Shown here: piece by piece, positions 42,640-52,857 of the stretch
Layout: each line of letters starts with the position of its first letter
Numbering within the stretch: position 1 is the first letter of the stretch
From: Bombyx mori
Lineage: Eukaryota; Arthropoda; Insecta; Lepidoptera; Bombycidae
Assembly: GCF_030269925.1 (NCBI RefSeq)
Contig: NC_085130.1
Location: 3,546,501 to 3,610,500 of the forward strand
Reading direction: 5' to 3'
DNA: 64,000 nucleotides
Made by a program: the position numbers and the translations under genes
Notes under the pieces: generated by a model
The model's input: the letters and a program-made list of their open reading frames with translations, nothing else
Database searches by the model: none
Told to the model about the DNA's origin: nothing

Positions 42640-42745
42640 TCGAATTATCGAATCGAATTAAGTTCGAATATCGATCTTTAAGATATTCGAATAATTATTG
42701 TGTTCCTAATACTCGTAATGAAATTCGAATATCGTATATATCATA
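42640..42745. repeat. Cluster of ATCGAAT/ATTCGAAT words
   Basis: AATCGAATTATCGAATCGAAT, TTCGAATATCGATC, GATATTCGAATAAT and ATTCGAATATCG lie within about 100 bp, forming overlapping imperfect palindromes. Function unknown. Confidence 0.6.
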
Positions 42746-43007
42746 TCGTATGCATGTACATAAAATATGTTTTTAAAGTTTGGAGAAGAGTCTAAGTTAT
42801 TATAAGAAATTAAAAATAAAACAGTCTCTTTATTGACTAAGTTGAATTCTAATGACCGGTCTGTTATTTAAAATAACATACCGTATTCGTCAGGAACCAC
42901 GAAAACCATCAACTTCGAACTTTCGGCATGTATTATTATTGTATTGAATTGAAGTAAATGCTTTGAGAATTTATTGTTTTGGGGTACCTACTCGAAAATT
43001 AGTATTT

Positions 43008-43200
43008 TTTAATACGCTTTTATTAGCTTCAGACGTATGTATGTTAGTATGTATGTAACAGAATCTTTGAACATGATTTTGACCCCCTTCAAAACGTCGG
43101 ATTAACTCGACATTTGGCATACTTATTAAGGACCGATGACAATTCAATATTAAACAAAAAACTCGAAAAAATTGAAATTTAACTAAAAAATGAAAAATAA
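43008..43200 (-). mobile_element. Helitron-like repeat fragment (matches 2587-2775)
   Basis: TTTTTAATACGCTTTTATTAGC, CTTCAAAACGTCGGATTAAC and CTTATTAAGGACCGATGAC match the left part of the 2.6-kb copy. Ends unresolved. Confidence 0.6.
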
Positions 43201-43320
43201 ATAATAGTTTAAAAAAACTAACAAGATAGATACGCTTTTATTGAAAAACCAACTAAAAAATAGAAATAAAATTTTAATAAATTTGTATTAAAAATAGTGT
43301 AAGTAAAAATGATTTTATTT

Positions 43321-43380
43321 TTAAATGATTTATTGTACCGAGAACTGAACGGGCTAACGGTCCGCCTGGTGTTAAGTATT
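43321..43380 (-). mobile_element. Bm1 tail fragment
   Basis: ATTGTACCGAGAACTGAACGG...CCGCCTGGTGTTAAGT is a short diverged Bm1 piece. Confidence 0.5.
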
Positions 43381-43514
43381 TTTCTGCCTATTTACGTGAC
43401 AAAGTGAACGCTGCCTAGAAGTAAAGTTTGCCAAACCGCTTTCAAAAGCTTTTCTTCGAGAAGGTCCATCCTTACGAACCAATTCTGAACATATCATTAA
43501 AACATCACAGGATT

Positions 43515-43690
43515 ACACAATGAAGCAGTAATGCGTTTCGGTTTGAAGGGTGGGGCAGCCGTTGTAACTATACTGAGACCTTAGAGCTCTCAAGGTATGT
43601 GGCGCATTTACGTTGTAGATGTTTATGGGTTCCAGTAAACACTTAACACCAGGCGGGCTGTGAGCTCGTCCACACATCTAGGCAATAAAA
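43515..43690 (+). mobile_element. Bm1 SINE, 5'-truncated
   Basis: GTGAAGCAGTAATGCG-type start through ACCAGGCGGGCTGTGAGCTC to CAATAAAAAAAA. It begins inside the body. Confidence 0.9.
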
Positions 43691-43917
43691 AAAATATTCA
43701 ACGGGAGATAATCGTTTGCGGTACAACCCTGTTGAATATAATCAAAGTCATATAAAAATTTTAAAGGAAGCAGAAAAACCGATTTCAAAGGAAATCTTTG
43801 GGCGAAATATCTAAGATAAAAGTTACGTACACGCGTTATTGGGCGTTTTAGGACTTCTCCTTGGGTCGAAATGACGTCGAAGAGCCTCCGCAACGAATAC
43901 GGAGTGTTCATAGCCTT

Positions 43918-43949
43918 AATATCGATAAAAATGTATTTTTATCGATATT
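43918..43949. repeat. Perfect 15-bp palindrome with two TATCGATA sites
   Basis: AATATCGATAAAAAT, spacer GT, and its exact reverse complement. Each arm has TATCGATA, the sequence of the insect DRE (DREF-binding) motif, so it could be a paired regulatory site or simply a hairpin-prone sequence. Confidence 0.9.
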
Positions 43950-44194
43950 CACATAGTGTTAGCGCTAAAGGGATTATAAGATATTGATCCGAACACTGGT
44001 AGTAGGTGGGTGTTGAGTTTGGAGCGAATTATGAGCGACAGCGGGTTGGCTCCCGACCATTGGCGTTTTCGAAATACCCGTTTTCGTTTATTTATCTCTA
44101 GAAGACAGATCTCGCATTTACCCCCACGCCCATCCTCTCCCTGAAAATTTCTGACGCCAATCAAAAATTATAGGACGAATTTGTGAGCCATTTT

Positions 44195-44812
44195 TTTTTG
44201 TTTAAATCCCTATGAGGAGGCAGTCTCCTCCCGGTGATGGCCACGGGGCGACCTAAGGGGGTTGAGGCTGCGCCGCACGCTACCGTCACTCTAGCGCGCT
44301 GGCACCAGGAGGACGGGACGGCGCATCGGCGGCTGCGGACCGCATTTTCGTCGTCGCTGTCGTCGCCGAGCATACTGTGGAAGAGCAACCCGGTCGGCGG
44401 TGTATCGCGTTCCGACCCGGCAGGCTGGTTCTGGCCCAGCGGAGTATCCCGGAACACCAGCGGCATCGCCCGGGCGGCCTGGCAGGGCCGCCGTACCGCG
44501 GAGACCGACGTCGTTGGTCATCGACTATCGCCTCGACGATCCGTCGGTCGGGCGTCCTCGGGGTGGCGCCGCGTGTCTGGTTGTAGTGTTGACCGCGGGA
44601 ACCCCCTACTCTGACCGGGTTTTGACCCCGGACGGAGATCGGACGTCGGGTGTAAGAGTGCAGGGGAGTCGTTTAGTGTGTGGGCCCTAAAATCCTTGGG
44701 CCCGCGGTCTGCTCTCAACACCTGCAGATCGTTGAGTCTCACATACCCCGTGCGCCCCCTAGGCGCGGGGACCTCGTAGGAGGTTCGGCCCCCGGCCCGG
44801 AAAAAAAAAACA
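44195..44812 (+). mobile_element. GC-rich poly(A)-tailed retroelement 3' region
   Basis: About 600 bp of markedly GC-rich sequence (GGGGCGACCTAAGGGGGTTG...CCCCCGGCCCGG) ends in a run of 10 A. Composition and tail suggest the 3' end of a non-LTR element, possibly of the R1 group as in telomere-associated silkworm elements, but clade is unproven. Long antisense ORFs here are a composition effect. Relatives: 45440-45770 and 50913-51170. Confidence 0.6.
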
Positions 44813-44816
44813 CAAG

Positions 44817-45340
44817 AGACACCTTGTGTTAAGTGGTTACTGGAGCCCATAGACATCTACAAGTTAAATGCTTTTTTTTTTTTCCTACCTAAACTGAGAG
44901 CCTTGAGAGGCTATATCAGCGTAACCCTAACTTTTGTAGGTGAGCTCACGGGGCTCAAACCTGATGACGTTGCTAACACGAACCCTAGCAAGAGCCGTGC
45001 TTCGCAGAATCTACCACCGGATCGGAAACGCGACCCACTGAGAAGATCCGGCGAGAAACTCAGTGGGCTGTGTCTGAGAGTTAATTTACTCGTCGAGCCC
45101 TTCGTCGCAAGCGACGGGTTCGACGAGAACGGTGACCGGTGCTTGAAGTTACTAGAAGCACCGTTAGTGGATCGGGAGGAGGTTAAATGCACCACCCAAC
45201 ATGAGATATAAGTTCTAAGGTCCCAGTATAGTTACAACCGCTACCCCACCCTTCAAACCGAAACGCATTACTGCTTTACGGCAGAAATAGGCGGGGTGGT
45301 GGTACCTACCCTCGCGGACTCACAAGAGGTCCTACCACGC
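44817..45340 (-). mobile_element. Bm1 SINE interrupted by family C
   Basis: The tail side (CACCTTGTGTTAAGTGGTTAC...GTTAAATGC, to 44871) continues at 45182 (GTTAAATGCACCACCC...GGTCCTACCAC). The 9-bp word at both junctions is the target duplication of the insert. Confidence 0.9.
44872..45181 (-). mobile_element. Family C retroposon with A-tail and 9-bp TSD
   Basis: 310 bp inserted into Bm1. GTTAAATGC is duplicated at 44863-44871 and 45182-45190. A T-run at the left is the poly(A) of a minus-strand element. The minus frame STNGASSNFKHRSPFSSNP...SLATKGSTSKLTLRHS is open throughout and shared with other copies, so this may be the 3' coding end of a larger retroelement. Confidence 0.9.
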
Positions 45341-45439
45341 CCCGCCTAAATGATTAGACGCCCGGTTTTTTCGCATGGAGTGATTTGACTGTACCCGTGA
45401 GCTTGTCCACCCCTAAATAAATAAATAAACAACGACAAT

Positions 45440-45770
45440 ACATACACAGATTGGTACCGCCATTGACCCAGGAAGGTATGCCGAGACACCAGCGGCACCG
45501 CAAGGGCGGGTTGTCGTACCAACTGAAGTCTAAGGGTTAACGCCGTAAGTCTGGTCTAATGTTGACCGTATGAACCCCCTTAATTTGCTCGGGGACCTCA
45601 GGCGGAGATTGGACGTCTCGTGAGAGAGTGCAAGTTGATTAGTGCGTATGGCCCGTTTATAAGGCTTAAGCTCGCGGTCAGCTTTGAACCTCTGTAGACT
45701 GTTAAGTGCTACATACACCGTGGGCCCCCCAAGGGCGGGTAGGGAGTTTGGTTCCTCACCCGAAAAATAA
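45440..45770 (+). mobile_element. Diverged GC-rich retroelement copy
   Basis: GGAACCCC-like, GACGGAGAT-like and CACCGTG-GGCCCCC-type blocks follow the order of 44440-44812 with about 60-70% similarity by eye, ending ACCCGAAAAATAAG. Confidence 0.55.
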
Positions 45771-46611
45771 GTTAAATACCGTCATCCTATTACTACCAGA
45801 AAGGACTGGAACGTTCCCGTCTAAAATATCGACACAAAACTGTCTTACAATGCAATTTAGATGTCGAACACGTATCTGTAAGTAAATTGAGACTGAAACA
45901 ATATAAAAGTACTCCTCGATGGCAAGTCGAACTGGAAATTAAAATTAGTTTTACGGTTTAATCTTGGCTTCTTTGTTATCACGTTGCCGACGTTTCGAAT
46001 AATCTACGAACTGCGAGACATCAGGGTACTTGCATATAATTATGTACTTATACTTGTACTAGGTACACACTCATACTGTGTGAAATTAAATTAATTAAAC
46101 GGGAAGACCCGAGAAAGTGGTGGCAGCCCTGCTCCGGCTATTAGATCAAGCAAACAAAACTGCAGTTATATATACTTTTTTCCTTACAAATCAATTTGTA
46201 ATTCATCATTGAAATCAACCCAAAACTGTAACGTTTAATCATAAGTAAGTTATAAGAGATATATCCTCCGTTCGACTGCTTCTGGGGCATTAGAATCTCA
46301 CATATGCCGCCGTCATCTAACCTGGGTTCCTCTTCTCCTGAAGATAAAAATCCGAGTCAAACAAACAACCAAAGTTATATACCGTTAGTGAAAGGAAGGT
46401 ACACATAAATTCTAATCAAACCGTTAAAGAATAGTTATCGCAATGTTTAAATTGCATATTTCGACGCCTTGGTTGATTGTGACCACGAGAAATGAAAATT
46501 CCTATAAGCTTTATTAGAAATGTTTAAAATTTTAAAATGAAAACATTAAAGACGATATGAAATAGTTTAGTCATGCCTGCACTTGATGCCTACCTATCTC
46601 AAATACTAGTG
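45771..46611. other. No gene recognised
   Basis: Unique-looking sequence. Confidence 0.45.
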
Positions 46612-46818
46612 CAGCCTTTCCCAAAGGGGGGCGTTAAGAGACCCAAAAAAAAGGGAGCGTTGTGTAGAGGAGGCGATTTGTAATTTCATCTAGGGGGACT
46701 CTTAGACATCGACTGATCTTTCGCTATAGTGGTTTTTAAGTAGGTGAAAAAATAGGGGCGCTAACAAATAATTTATTTTCAAAGTGGGCAGTAGAAAAAA
46801 TTAGTTTGGGAACACCTG
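46612..46818. mobile_element. hAT-type MITE
   Basis: Termini CAGCCTTTCCCAAA and TTTGGGAACACCTG are inverted repeats (11 of 14 match). They are flanked by 8-bp near-duplications TACTAGTG (46604-46611) and TCCTAGTG (46819-46826). 207 bp, non-coding. TIR style and 8-bp TSD fit hAT. Confidence 0.85.
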
Positions 46819-47186
46819 TCCTAGTGGAACCTGCTCTGAGCCACCGTAACTTAGTACAAATATCCAATCATTCATTCAAGTTTTAATAGTAGGAATCTTC
46901 CACGTCGTTTCTCAATTACTTCAGTAGTCAATTCCGAAGCTCCCGCACCTTTCCAATAGTAAAAGGCAAAGATAAAAAGCCAAGAGAGACTTTCTGAGAC
47001 ATTTGTAGAGCGTGCCTATAATCATGCCAGTGACAGACTCTAACTCACTAACAACGCGAAATAAGAATCAACTCATAAAGAATATTACGTAAGTGAAAGT
47101 CTTGGGAATTATAACTCGCGCCCCTGCTATATATCATCCGAGTTGAGGAAACTTGTTGGCTTCTATTTTTGAAAAAAAAAAGTTAA
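46819..47186. other. No gene recognised
   Basis: No supported features. Confidence 0.45.
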
Positions 47187-47453
47187 TCTATACTAATATA
47201 AAAATCTACAGTGGTTTTTACGGATGTTCCATTATAACTACTGAACCATGCATCCGATTGACTTGAAACTTGGTATCCATGTAGAATTATACATGTACTT
47301 AATGGATAGGCCAATATTTCGATTTAGATGAGTGTTGGACTCCCTACACCAGTTGCGGGGGCGTTAATGATGAGAATCTTTGTGGGGGTGAAAAATAATA
47401 ATGTTAATTTTAAATGCCCAGCGAAGCGGACGGGTACAGCCAGTATTTTATAA
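47187..47453 (+). mobile_element. Non-autonomous Helitron, family 3
   Basis: A|TCTATACTAATATAAAAATC... to GCGGACGGGTACAGCCAG|T. The expected CTAG has mutated to CCAG. Contains TTGCGGGGGCGTTAATGATG, absent from the 40-kb copy. Confidence 0.75.
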
Positions 47454-47971
47454 TACTAATACATATTTCTTAGGAATTTCATCAATTCTTCGTTCTTTTG
47501 GATTTCGACAATTTTTAAATAATGAAAATCATTTAACTTTGACATTTATTATTTATTATATTTTGTTATTGCTATATTACATATTTGGTAAATAATTATG
47601 TAATTTTGATAAATCGTTATAATAATCGGCTAAATGGTCATTTTAGTCAAGAGCCGGTAACACCGAATGAAGTTGCGTTTGTCAATCTAAGAAATAAAAA
47701 AATGTCATGGCGGCGGACATCGGTTGCGCGCGGTTATCATACACAAATCTATTGGCTCTAAATCACTAATTATTATTGTAATCCTTAATTGTTTAAGTTA
47801 TTTAATCGTGTATATTATTAAGATAGTGAACCTTCAACACTACGGTCTAAATATTTCAATGTTTCCTGAAGCTTAAATCCTATAAGCGACTCCTGTGCTA
47901 ACGAGTTCACGAATCAACAATGATATACGACAGCGCGACCTGCCGATGCCTCGATTAACATTTTGATAGTA
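47454..47971. other. No gene recognised
   Basis: A patch near 47700 (ATGTCATGGCGGCGGACATC) resembles an inverted patch near 35545. No gene. Confidence 0.4.
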
Positions 47972-48383
47972 CTAGAGGTCCCGCAGTAGTCGAAATTCGA
48001 CCATAATTAATTGGAATTGTAAGTTTGTACACTATTATGATTGTATTTTATAACTTCTATAATCACAAATTTCGCCAAGACTACACTATAAAAAATATTA
48101 ACAAAGACAAACAATATTTAATCTCAATTTGATAACAGACATCAAGAACAAAAGTTTGACAATAAATAGTATGCATGCGTGTGTGCGTCAAATACATGGT
48201 ATGTAGTGTGTGTAATGTTTTCTTTATTGATTTAATGTATCTTTTATGCATTATTTAAAAAAATCTTAGCATTGTGCACCTCTTCTCTATATTCTCTATA
48301 AGTGTGGAAAATTTCATACTCCTCCATCCGCGCAAATTTCGTAAAAAGGGATACAAAGTTTTTGCTTCACGTATTAATTTTGA
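47972..48383 (-). mobile_element. Family 1 Helitron copy with unusual flanks
   Basis: Minus-strand copy colinear with 17973-18385, with intact hairpin and CTAG. The 5' end reads TCAAAATTAATACG instead of TCTATATATTAATACG. An 11-bp direct repeat TTTTGATAGTA lies at 47961-47971 and 48378-48388. Confidence 0.85.
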
Positions 48384-48630
48384 TAGTATTTTTAAGATCG
48401 TTTTCATTTTATATTATTTAGATAAGCCTTAAGTGCACTTTGGAGGGTTGAAAGGCAAACTATGCAGCATTTTCTATCATGCTTAGATAGCACGTTTTTT
48501 CCACTACCATACATACTTCATGTTTTTTTTTGTTGCACATATTTCAAACTTCTGTAATCTGTTTATTGAATTTGATTTGTTGGAAGAAAACTGATGTACA
48601 ACTTAAACTCGACTTTTGTACATATCTATA

Positions 48631-49123
48631 CTAATATTATAAAGCTGAAGAGTTTGTTTGTTTGAACGCGCTAATCTCAGGAACCACTGATCCGATTTGA
48701 AAAAATCTTTTAGTTTTAGATAAATTCAGATTTTTATGACATGTCCTTCTTCAAACGAGGCTTGTGGAGAGTATTAAGCGGTAGGCAGCGGCTTGGATCT
48801 GCTCCTGGCATTGCTGAAGTCCATGGGCGACGGTAACCACTCACCATCAGGTGGGCCGTATGCTCGTCTGCCTACTGGGGCAATAAAAAAAATATAGCCC
48901 ATTTATTGAGAAAAGCTGTTATTATAGGCTATATAACATCACGGTAAGACCAATACAAGTGAAGCACCAATAAATAATGTTTCAAAATAGGTATTTAAAT
49001 AGCTCCTTAAAATTCTATAATTGAAAAACATTTTCACTTTCTACGTAAATGAAGTGGGGGGTAAAATTTAGCGTTATGCCAAAATAACTATTCCACGCGG
49101 ACGGAGTCGTGGGCAAAAGTTAG
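48631..49123 (+). mobile_element. Helitron interrupted by a LINE fragment
   Basis: TCTATACTAATATTATAAAGC... continues after the LINE insert as ATAGCCCATTTATTGAG... to GCGGACGGAGTCGTGGGCAA with TTAG in place of CTAG. GCGGACGAAGTCGCGGGC-CTAG ends are common in Lepidoptera. Confidence 0.7.
48737..48890 (+). mobile_element. BMC1-like 3' fragment inside a Helitron
   Basis: TATGACATGTCCTTCTTCAA to GGGGCAATAAAAAAAA, nearly identical to the 34.5-kb 3' end, so a late insertion. Confidence 0.9.
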
Positions 49124-49877
49124 TCTTTTAAATAGTTTATTTTCTGATAATTCTGTAATTACTTGTCGCGGCTTCGTGACTTATTCAAGCTCACTATGGG
49201 GTACAAACTTAAAATTCGATAACTTTTATTTTGTTAAATTTCCAAAGATCCTTCCTTAGTGCATTCATTAATCATTTTAAACTCTTACATTATCAGAATA
49301 AAAACATTTATTATTAATGTATTATGTATCAGATGCTAATCAAAATTAGCACTTGAAGATTGAATTAGGGACACAAAGTGTGATGGAACTTTGTTACTGT
49401 TGAATGGAAAATCACAAAATGAAATTCTAAAGCTTCTTTATTACCGCTTGGGCAAAATTACTATAAATAACACATTGAAAATTGCTATTTCGTACAATAT
49501 CCCGATTGAATAAGCCCAGGCGAGGGCGGATCATTTATATAAGTGGGTTTTCATTTGATTCTCCCAATTAACGTTTTTAAATAACTTTATTTGTGTAAGT
49601 ATTGGGGCTATTTTTAGCTATGCTCATAGTTAACTCGAGAAACAATCTTGGTAGTTTGGTCTCCACTTTAGGGTCTGCGGGAAAGATATTTCATTTTTAA
49701 GTAGATACTTGTACATATTCTATTTTACATTCAACCCGTTCACATTCAGCTGTGGTTATCGAAAACTGAAAACATCTATTTCTTGGGGCTTGATACATCT
49801 CGTGCGCTGTCTATCTTACGTCTGAGTTCCTATATTGTAGTTAATGTGATAATCTGACTAAAATTATATTGTCCAGT
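49124..49877. other. No gene recognised
   Basis: AT-rich. No supported feature. Confidence 0.45.
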
Positions 49878-49990
49878 AGTTTCGGCTTGAAGGGTAGGGC
49901 AGCCGTTGTAACTATACTGCGACCTTAGAACTTATATCTCAAGGCTGGTGGCGCAATTACGTTGTAAACTTATTTAAGAAATAAAAAAAA
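49878..49990 (+). mobile_element. Bm1 SINE fragment
   Basis: GTTTCGGCTTGAAGGGTAGGG to GTTGTAAACTTATTTAAGAAAT. An internal deletion removes the CCAGTAACC...CTCGTCC block. Confidence 0.8.
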
Positions 49991-50162
49991 TGTTCTTTCT
50001 AAACCACTACGTATTATTTTCTATTTATACTAATTCTGTAAATAGTCGCTTTTGAGTAGCCCAAGGAAACGATAACATTTCTATGGATTTTAGTGATTTT
50101 TATACGGTTAATGATAAACCTAACGACCTAGTCCACTGAAACTAATGTCTTGAAATTTTTTT

Positions 50163-50375
50163 AATTTTTTATATTGCATAGATGGGTGGACGGGCTCACA
50201 GCCCACCAGGTGTTAAGCGGGTACCGGAGCCCATAGACATCTACAAAGTAAACGCCGCCACCCACCTTGAGATATAGATTCTAAGGTCTCACTATAGTTA
50301 CAACGGCTGCCCCACTCTTCAAACCGAAACGCACTACGGCTTCACGGCAGAAATAGAAATAGGTAGTTTTTGCGT
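50163..50375 (-). mobile_element. Bm1 SINE, 5'-truncated
   Basis: TTTTATATTGCATAGATGGG to CGGCAGAAATAGAAATAGGTAG. Ends mid-body. Confidence 0.85.
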
Positions 50376-50451
50376 GAAAGGGTAATGAATATCTATCATC
50401 ATCAACTTTGGTATTTTTAATGATAATAGGATTAATTTAACAGGATTGAGT

Positions 50452-50592
50452 ATTATTTTTTTCACTGCATATCCGCTGGTAGCTTGTAGTTATTTCAGCT
50501 ACGCTCAGACGGGTAAGTGAGCTTACGACCTCAAACTGAGAGAATTTGCCAACGCAAGCCTAAGCAAGAGAAGTGCTTCGCAGAATCCATCA
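50452..50592 (-). mobile_element. Old family C fragment
   Basis: ACTGCATATCCGCTGGTAGC, AAGTGAGCTTACGACCTC and AGTGCTTCGCAGAATCCA follow the family C order. Confidence 0.6.
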
Positions 50593-50845
50593 GGTTATAT
50601 TCATGGTTGGTTTAAAGGCTCTCAGATAACGAAGCTTTATTGTCCGGCCGCTGTGAGATTGTGGCCTGGACGTTCGGTAGACGTGGCATTTGTTTTGATT
50701 ATTTGGTGTATCAATTAATGAGTATCATTGAAAATAAATCAGTACCCTATTTAGGATCAATATGGTAATACAAAAATGTGTTAAATGCTATTGAGTTTTC
50801 TGCCGGTCCGGTTATGAATGTAAGCGGATGTTACGTGGATACTTT

Positions 50846-50912
50846 TTTTTGGAACGAAGTTCCTTATGGGACGATGCGGAGGGGTACCCTAACCGGGAAA
50901 AAACGTACGTAA
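50846..50912 (+). mobile_element. Family E terminus fused to other sequence
   Basis: TTTTTGGAACGAAGTTCCTTATGG...GGGAAAAAACGTACGTAAC is the family E end. It stops where GGGGCGACC of the GC-rich element begins. Confidence 0.8.
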
Positions 50913-51170
50913 CGGGGCGACCTAAGGGGGTTGAGGCTGCATCGCACGCTACCGTCACTCTAGCGCGCTGGCACCAGGAGGACGGGACGACGCGTCGGCG
51001 GCTGCGGACTGCGATGCGGTCCGCATTTTCATCGTCGCTGTCATCACCGACCGCGGCGGTGTATCGCGTTCCGACCCGGCAGGCTGGTTCTGGCCCAGCG
51101 GGGTATCCCGGAACGCCAGCGGCATCGCCCGGGCGGCCCGACGGGCTGCCGTACCGAGACGGCCGACTCA
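50913..51170 (+). mobile_element. Internal piece of the GC-rich retroelement
   Basis: GGGGCGACCTAAGGGGGTTG to CCGCCGTACCG-type sequence, about 90% identical by eye to 44238-44495. It contains an extra GCGATGCGGTCC and lacks a stretch around CATACTGTGGAAGAGC. No A-tail. Confidence 0.75.
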
Positions 51171-51184
51171 CTAGTTTTATTAAT

Positions 51185-51365
51185 TTTGTAAGTTTAATTT
51201 TTATTACACGATATTATTCCTTGAACGTAGAAGTAATTCGTGAAAATTTGTTATGTAGGTACTCGTATGTATTACATTAGAAAAATTGATATCCACCTGC
51301 AGGATTTCGAAGACCGGTACAGTCACAAACATATACAGATAAAAATACATCGGGCGTCCATTCAA
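51185..51365 (-). mobile_element. Bm1 linker and tRNA-like head without body
   Basis: AATTTTTATTACACGATATTATTCC, then a diverged head with box B degraded (GCAGGATTTCGAAG). The 3' half of the SINE is absent. Confidence 0.7.
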
Positions 51366-51536
51366 TGAATATATGATCGTATTCACACCGAAGCAGGCCA
51401 CATTTTACAATAAATTTCATATTAAGCTACACTTTAATACAAAGTTACCTTGTATAAGGAAAACTATATGCGTTTTAGTTCATTTAATATGTTCTCCAAA
51501 TAGCGTCCGCTTGTGTCTTAGCCCATGCACTTTTTA

Positions 51537-51776
51537 CTGGCGGTAGGACGTCTCGTGAGCCCGCACGGATAGGTACCACCGCCCTGCCTATTTCTGCCGT
51601 GAAGCAGTAATGCATTTCGGTTTGAACGGTGGGGCAGCTGTTGTAACTATAATGAGGCCGTAGAACTTATATCTCAAGATGGGCGACGCGTTTACGTTGT
51701 AGATGTCTATGTGCTCCAGTAACCACTTAACACCAGGTGGGCTGTGAGCTCGTCCAACCCATGTAAGCAATAACAA
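51537..51776 (+). mobile_element. Bm1 SINE, short form, duplicated unit 1
   Basis: ACTGGCGGTAGGACGTCTCG to CATGTAAGCAATAAC. Confidence 0.95.
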
Positions 51777-51859
51777 AAATCATATTAAACTACACTTGAA
51801 TACAAAATTACTCGTATGAGGAAACAGCGTCCGCTTGTGTCTTAGCCCACGCACTTTTT

Positions 51860-52100
51860 ACTGGTGGTAGGACGTCTTGTGAGTCCGCACGGATAGGTAC
51901 CACCGCCCTGCCTATTTCTGCCGTGAAGCAGTAATGTGTTTCGATTTGAAGGATGGGGACAGCCGTTGTAATGATACTGAGACTTTAGAACTTATATCTC
52001 AAGGTGGGTGGCGCATTTACGTTGTAGATGTCTATAGGCTCCAGAAAACACTTAACACCAGGTGGGCTGTGAGCTCGTCCAACCCATGTAAGCAATAACA
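51860..52100 (+). mobile_element. Bm1 SINE, short form, duplicated unit 2
   Basis: ACTGGTGGTAGGACGTCTTG to CATGTAAGCAATAAC. Shares private variants with unit 1. Confidence 0.95.
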
Positions 52101-52415
52101 AAAATCATATTAAACTACACTTGAATACAAAATTACTCGTATGAGGAAACAGCGTCCGCTCGTGTCTTAGCCCACGCACTAGCGTCCACACACGAAACGG
52201 GCAAACAAAGAGCCGTCCCTAGTTATACCGGATACGTTTTGGAGCGAAATTGAAAGGGCCAGTGACTCGAGGGTCCGGGTTGAGTTTGAGGACGAACGAG
52301 GGTACCTGAAAAGAGAAACGTAGATTTTATTCACCGTCAGCTAGGCAAGAGGGTTTTTGGGATTGCGATTCCAATGTGGCAAATTCGGTGACTTACATAG
52401 AGACATTTACGAATA

Positions 52416-52832
52416 CTAGAGGTCCCGCAGTAGTCGAAATTCGACTATAATTAATTGGAATTGTAAGTTTGTACACCATTATGACTATTTTATACTTCTA
52501 TAATCACAAATTTTGCCAAGGCTACACTATAAAAAATATTAACGAAGACAAACAATATTTAATCTATTCTCAATTTGATAACAGACGTCAAGAACAAAAG
52601 TTTGACAATAAATAGTATGCATGCGTGTGTGCGTCAAATACATGGTATGTAGTGTGTGTAATGTTTTCTTTATTGATTTAATGTATATTTTATGCATTAT
52701 TTAAAAAAAAAATTAGCATTGTGCACTTCTTCTCTATATTCTCTATAAGTGTGGAAAATTTCATACTCCTCCGGCCGCGCAGTTTTCGTAAAAAGGGATA
52801 CAAAGTTTTTGCTTCACGTATTAATATATAGA
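52416..52832 (-). mobile_element. Non-autonomous Helitron, family 1
   Basis: Minus-strand copy with both termini (host T side CTAG, host A side TCTATATATTAATACG), hairpin intact, 417 bp, no flanking duplication, as expected for a Helitron. Confidence 0.9.
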
Positions 52833-52857
52833 TTTAATAAATAAAATTCTCGTGTCA

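Larger units (their letters stand above)
51450..52180. repeat. Tandem segmental duplication, 325-bp period, each unit carrying a Bm1
   Basis: The flank AGCGTCCGCTTGTGTCTTAGCCC occurs before Bm1 at 51537, before Bm1 at 51860 and again after the second Bm1. TAACAAAAATCATATTAAAC follows both SINEs (51771 and 52096). Both SINEs share the variants GGACGTCT and CGGATAGG. Confidence 0.9.

Noticed and set aside
44161..44690. Several overlapping ORFs of 70-126 codons on both strands
   Set aside because: They lie in the GC-rich retroelement where stop codons are rare on both strands. No frame shows a domain or consistent conservation with the 50.9-kb copy.
51537..52100. Spaced direct repeats suggesting a CRISPR-like array
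   Set aside because: Repeats are SINE copies in a segmental duplication of an animal genome; unit size and content do not fit CRISPR.
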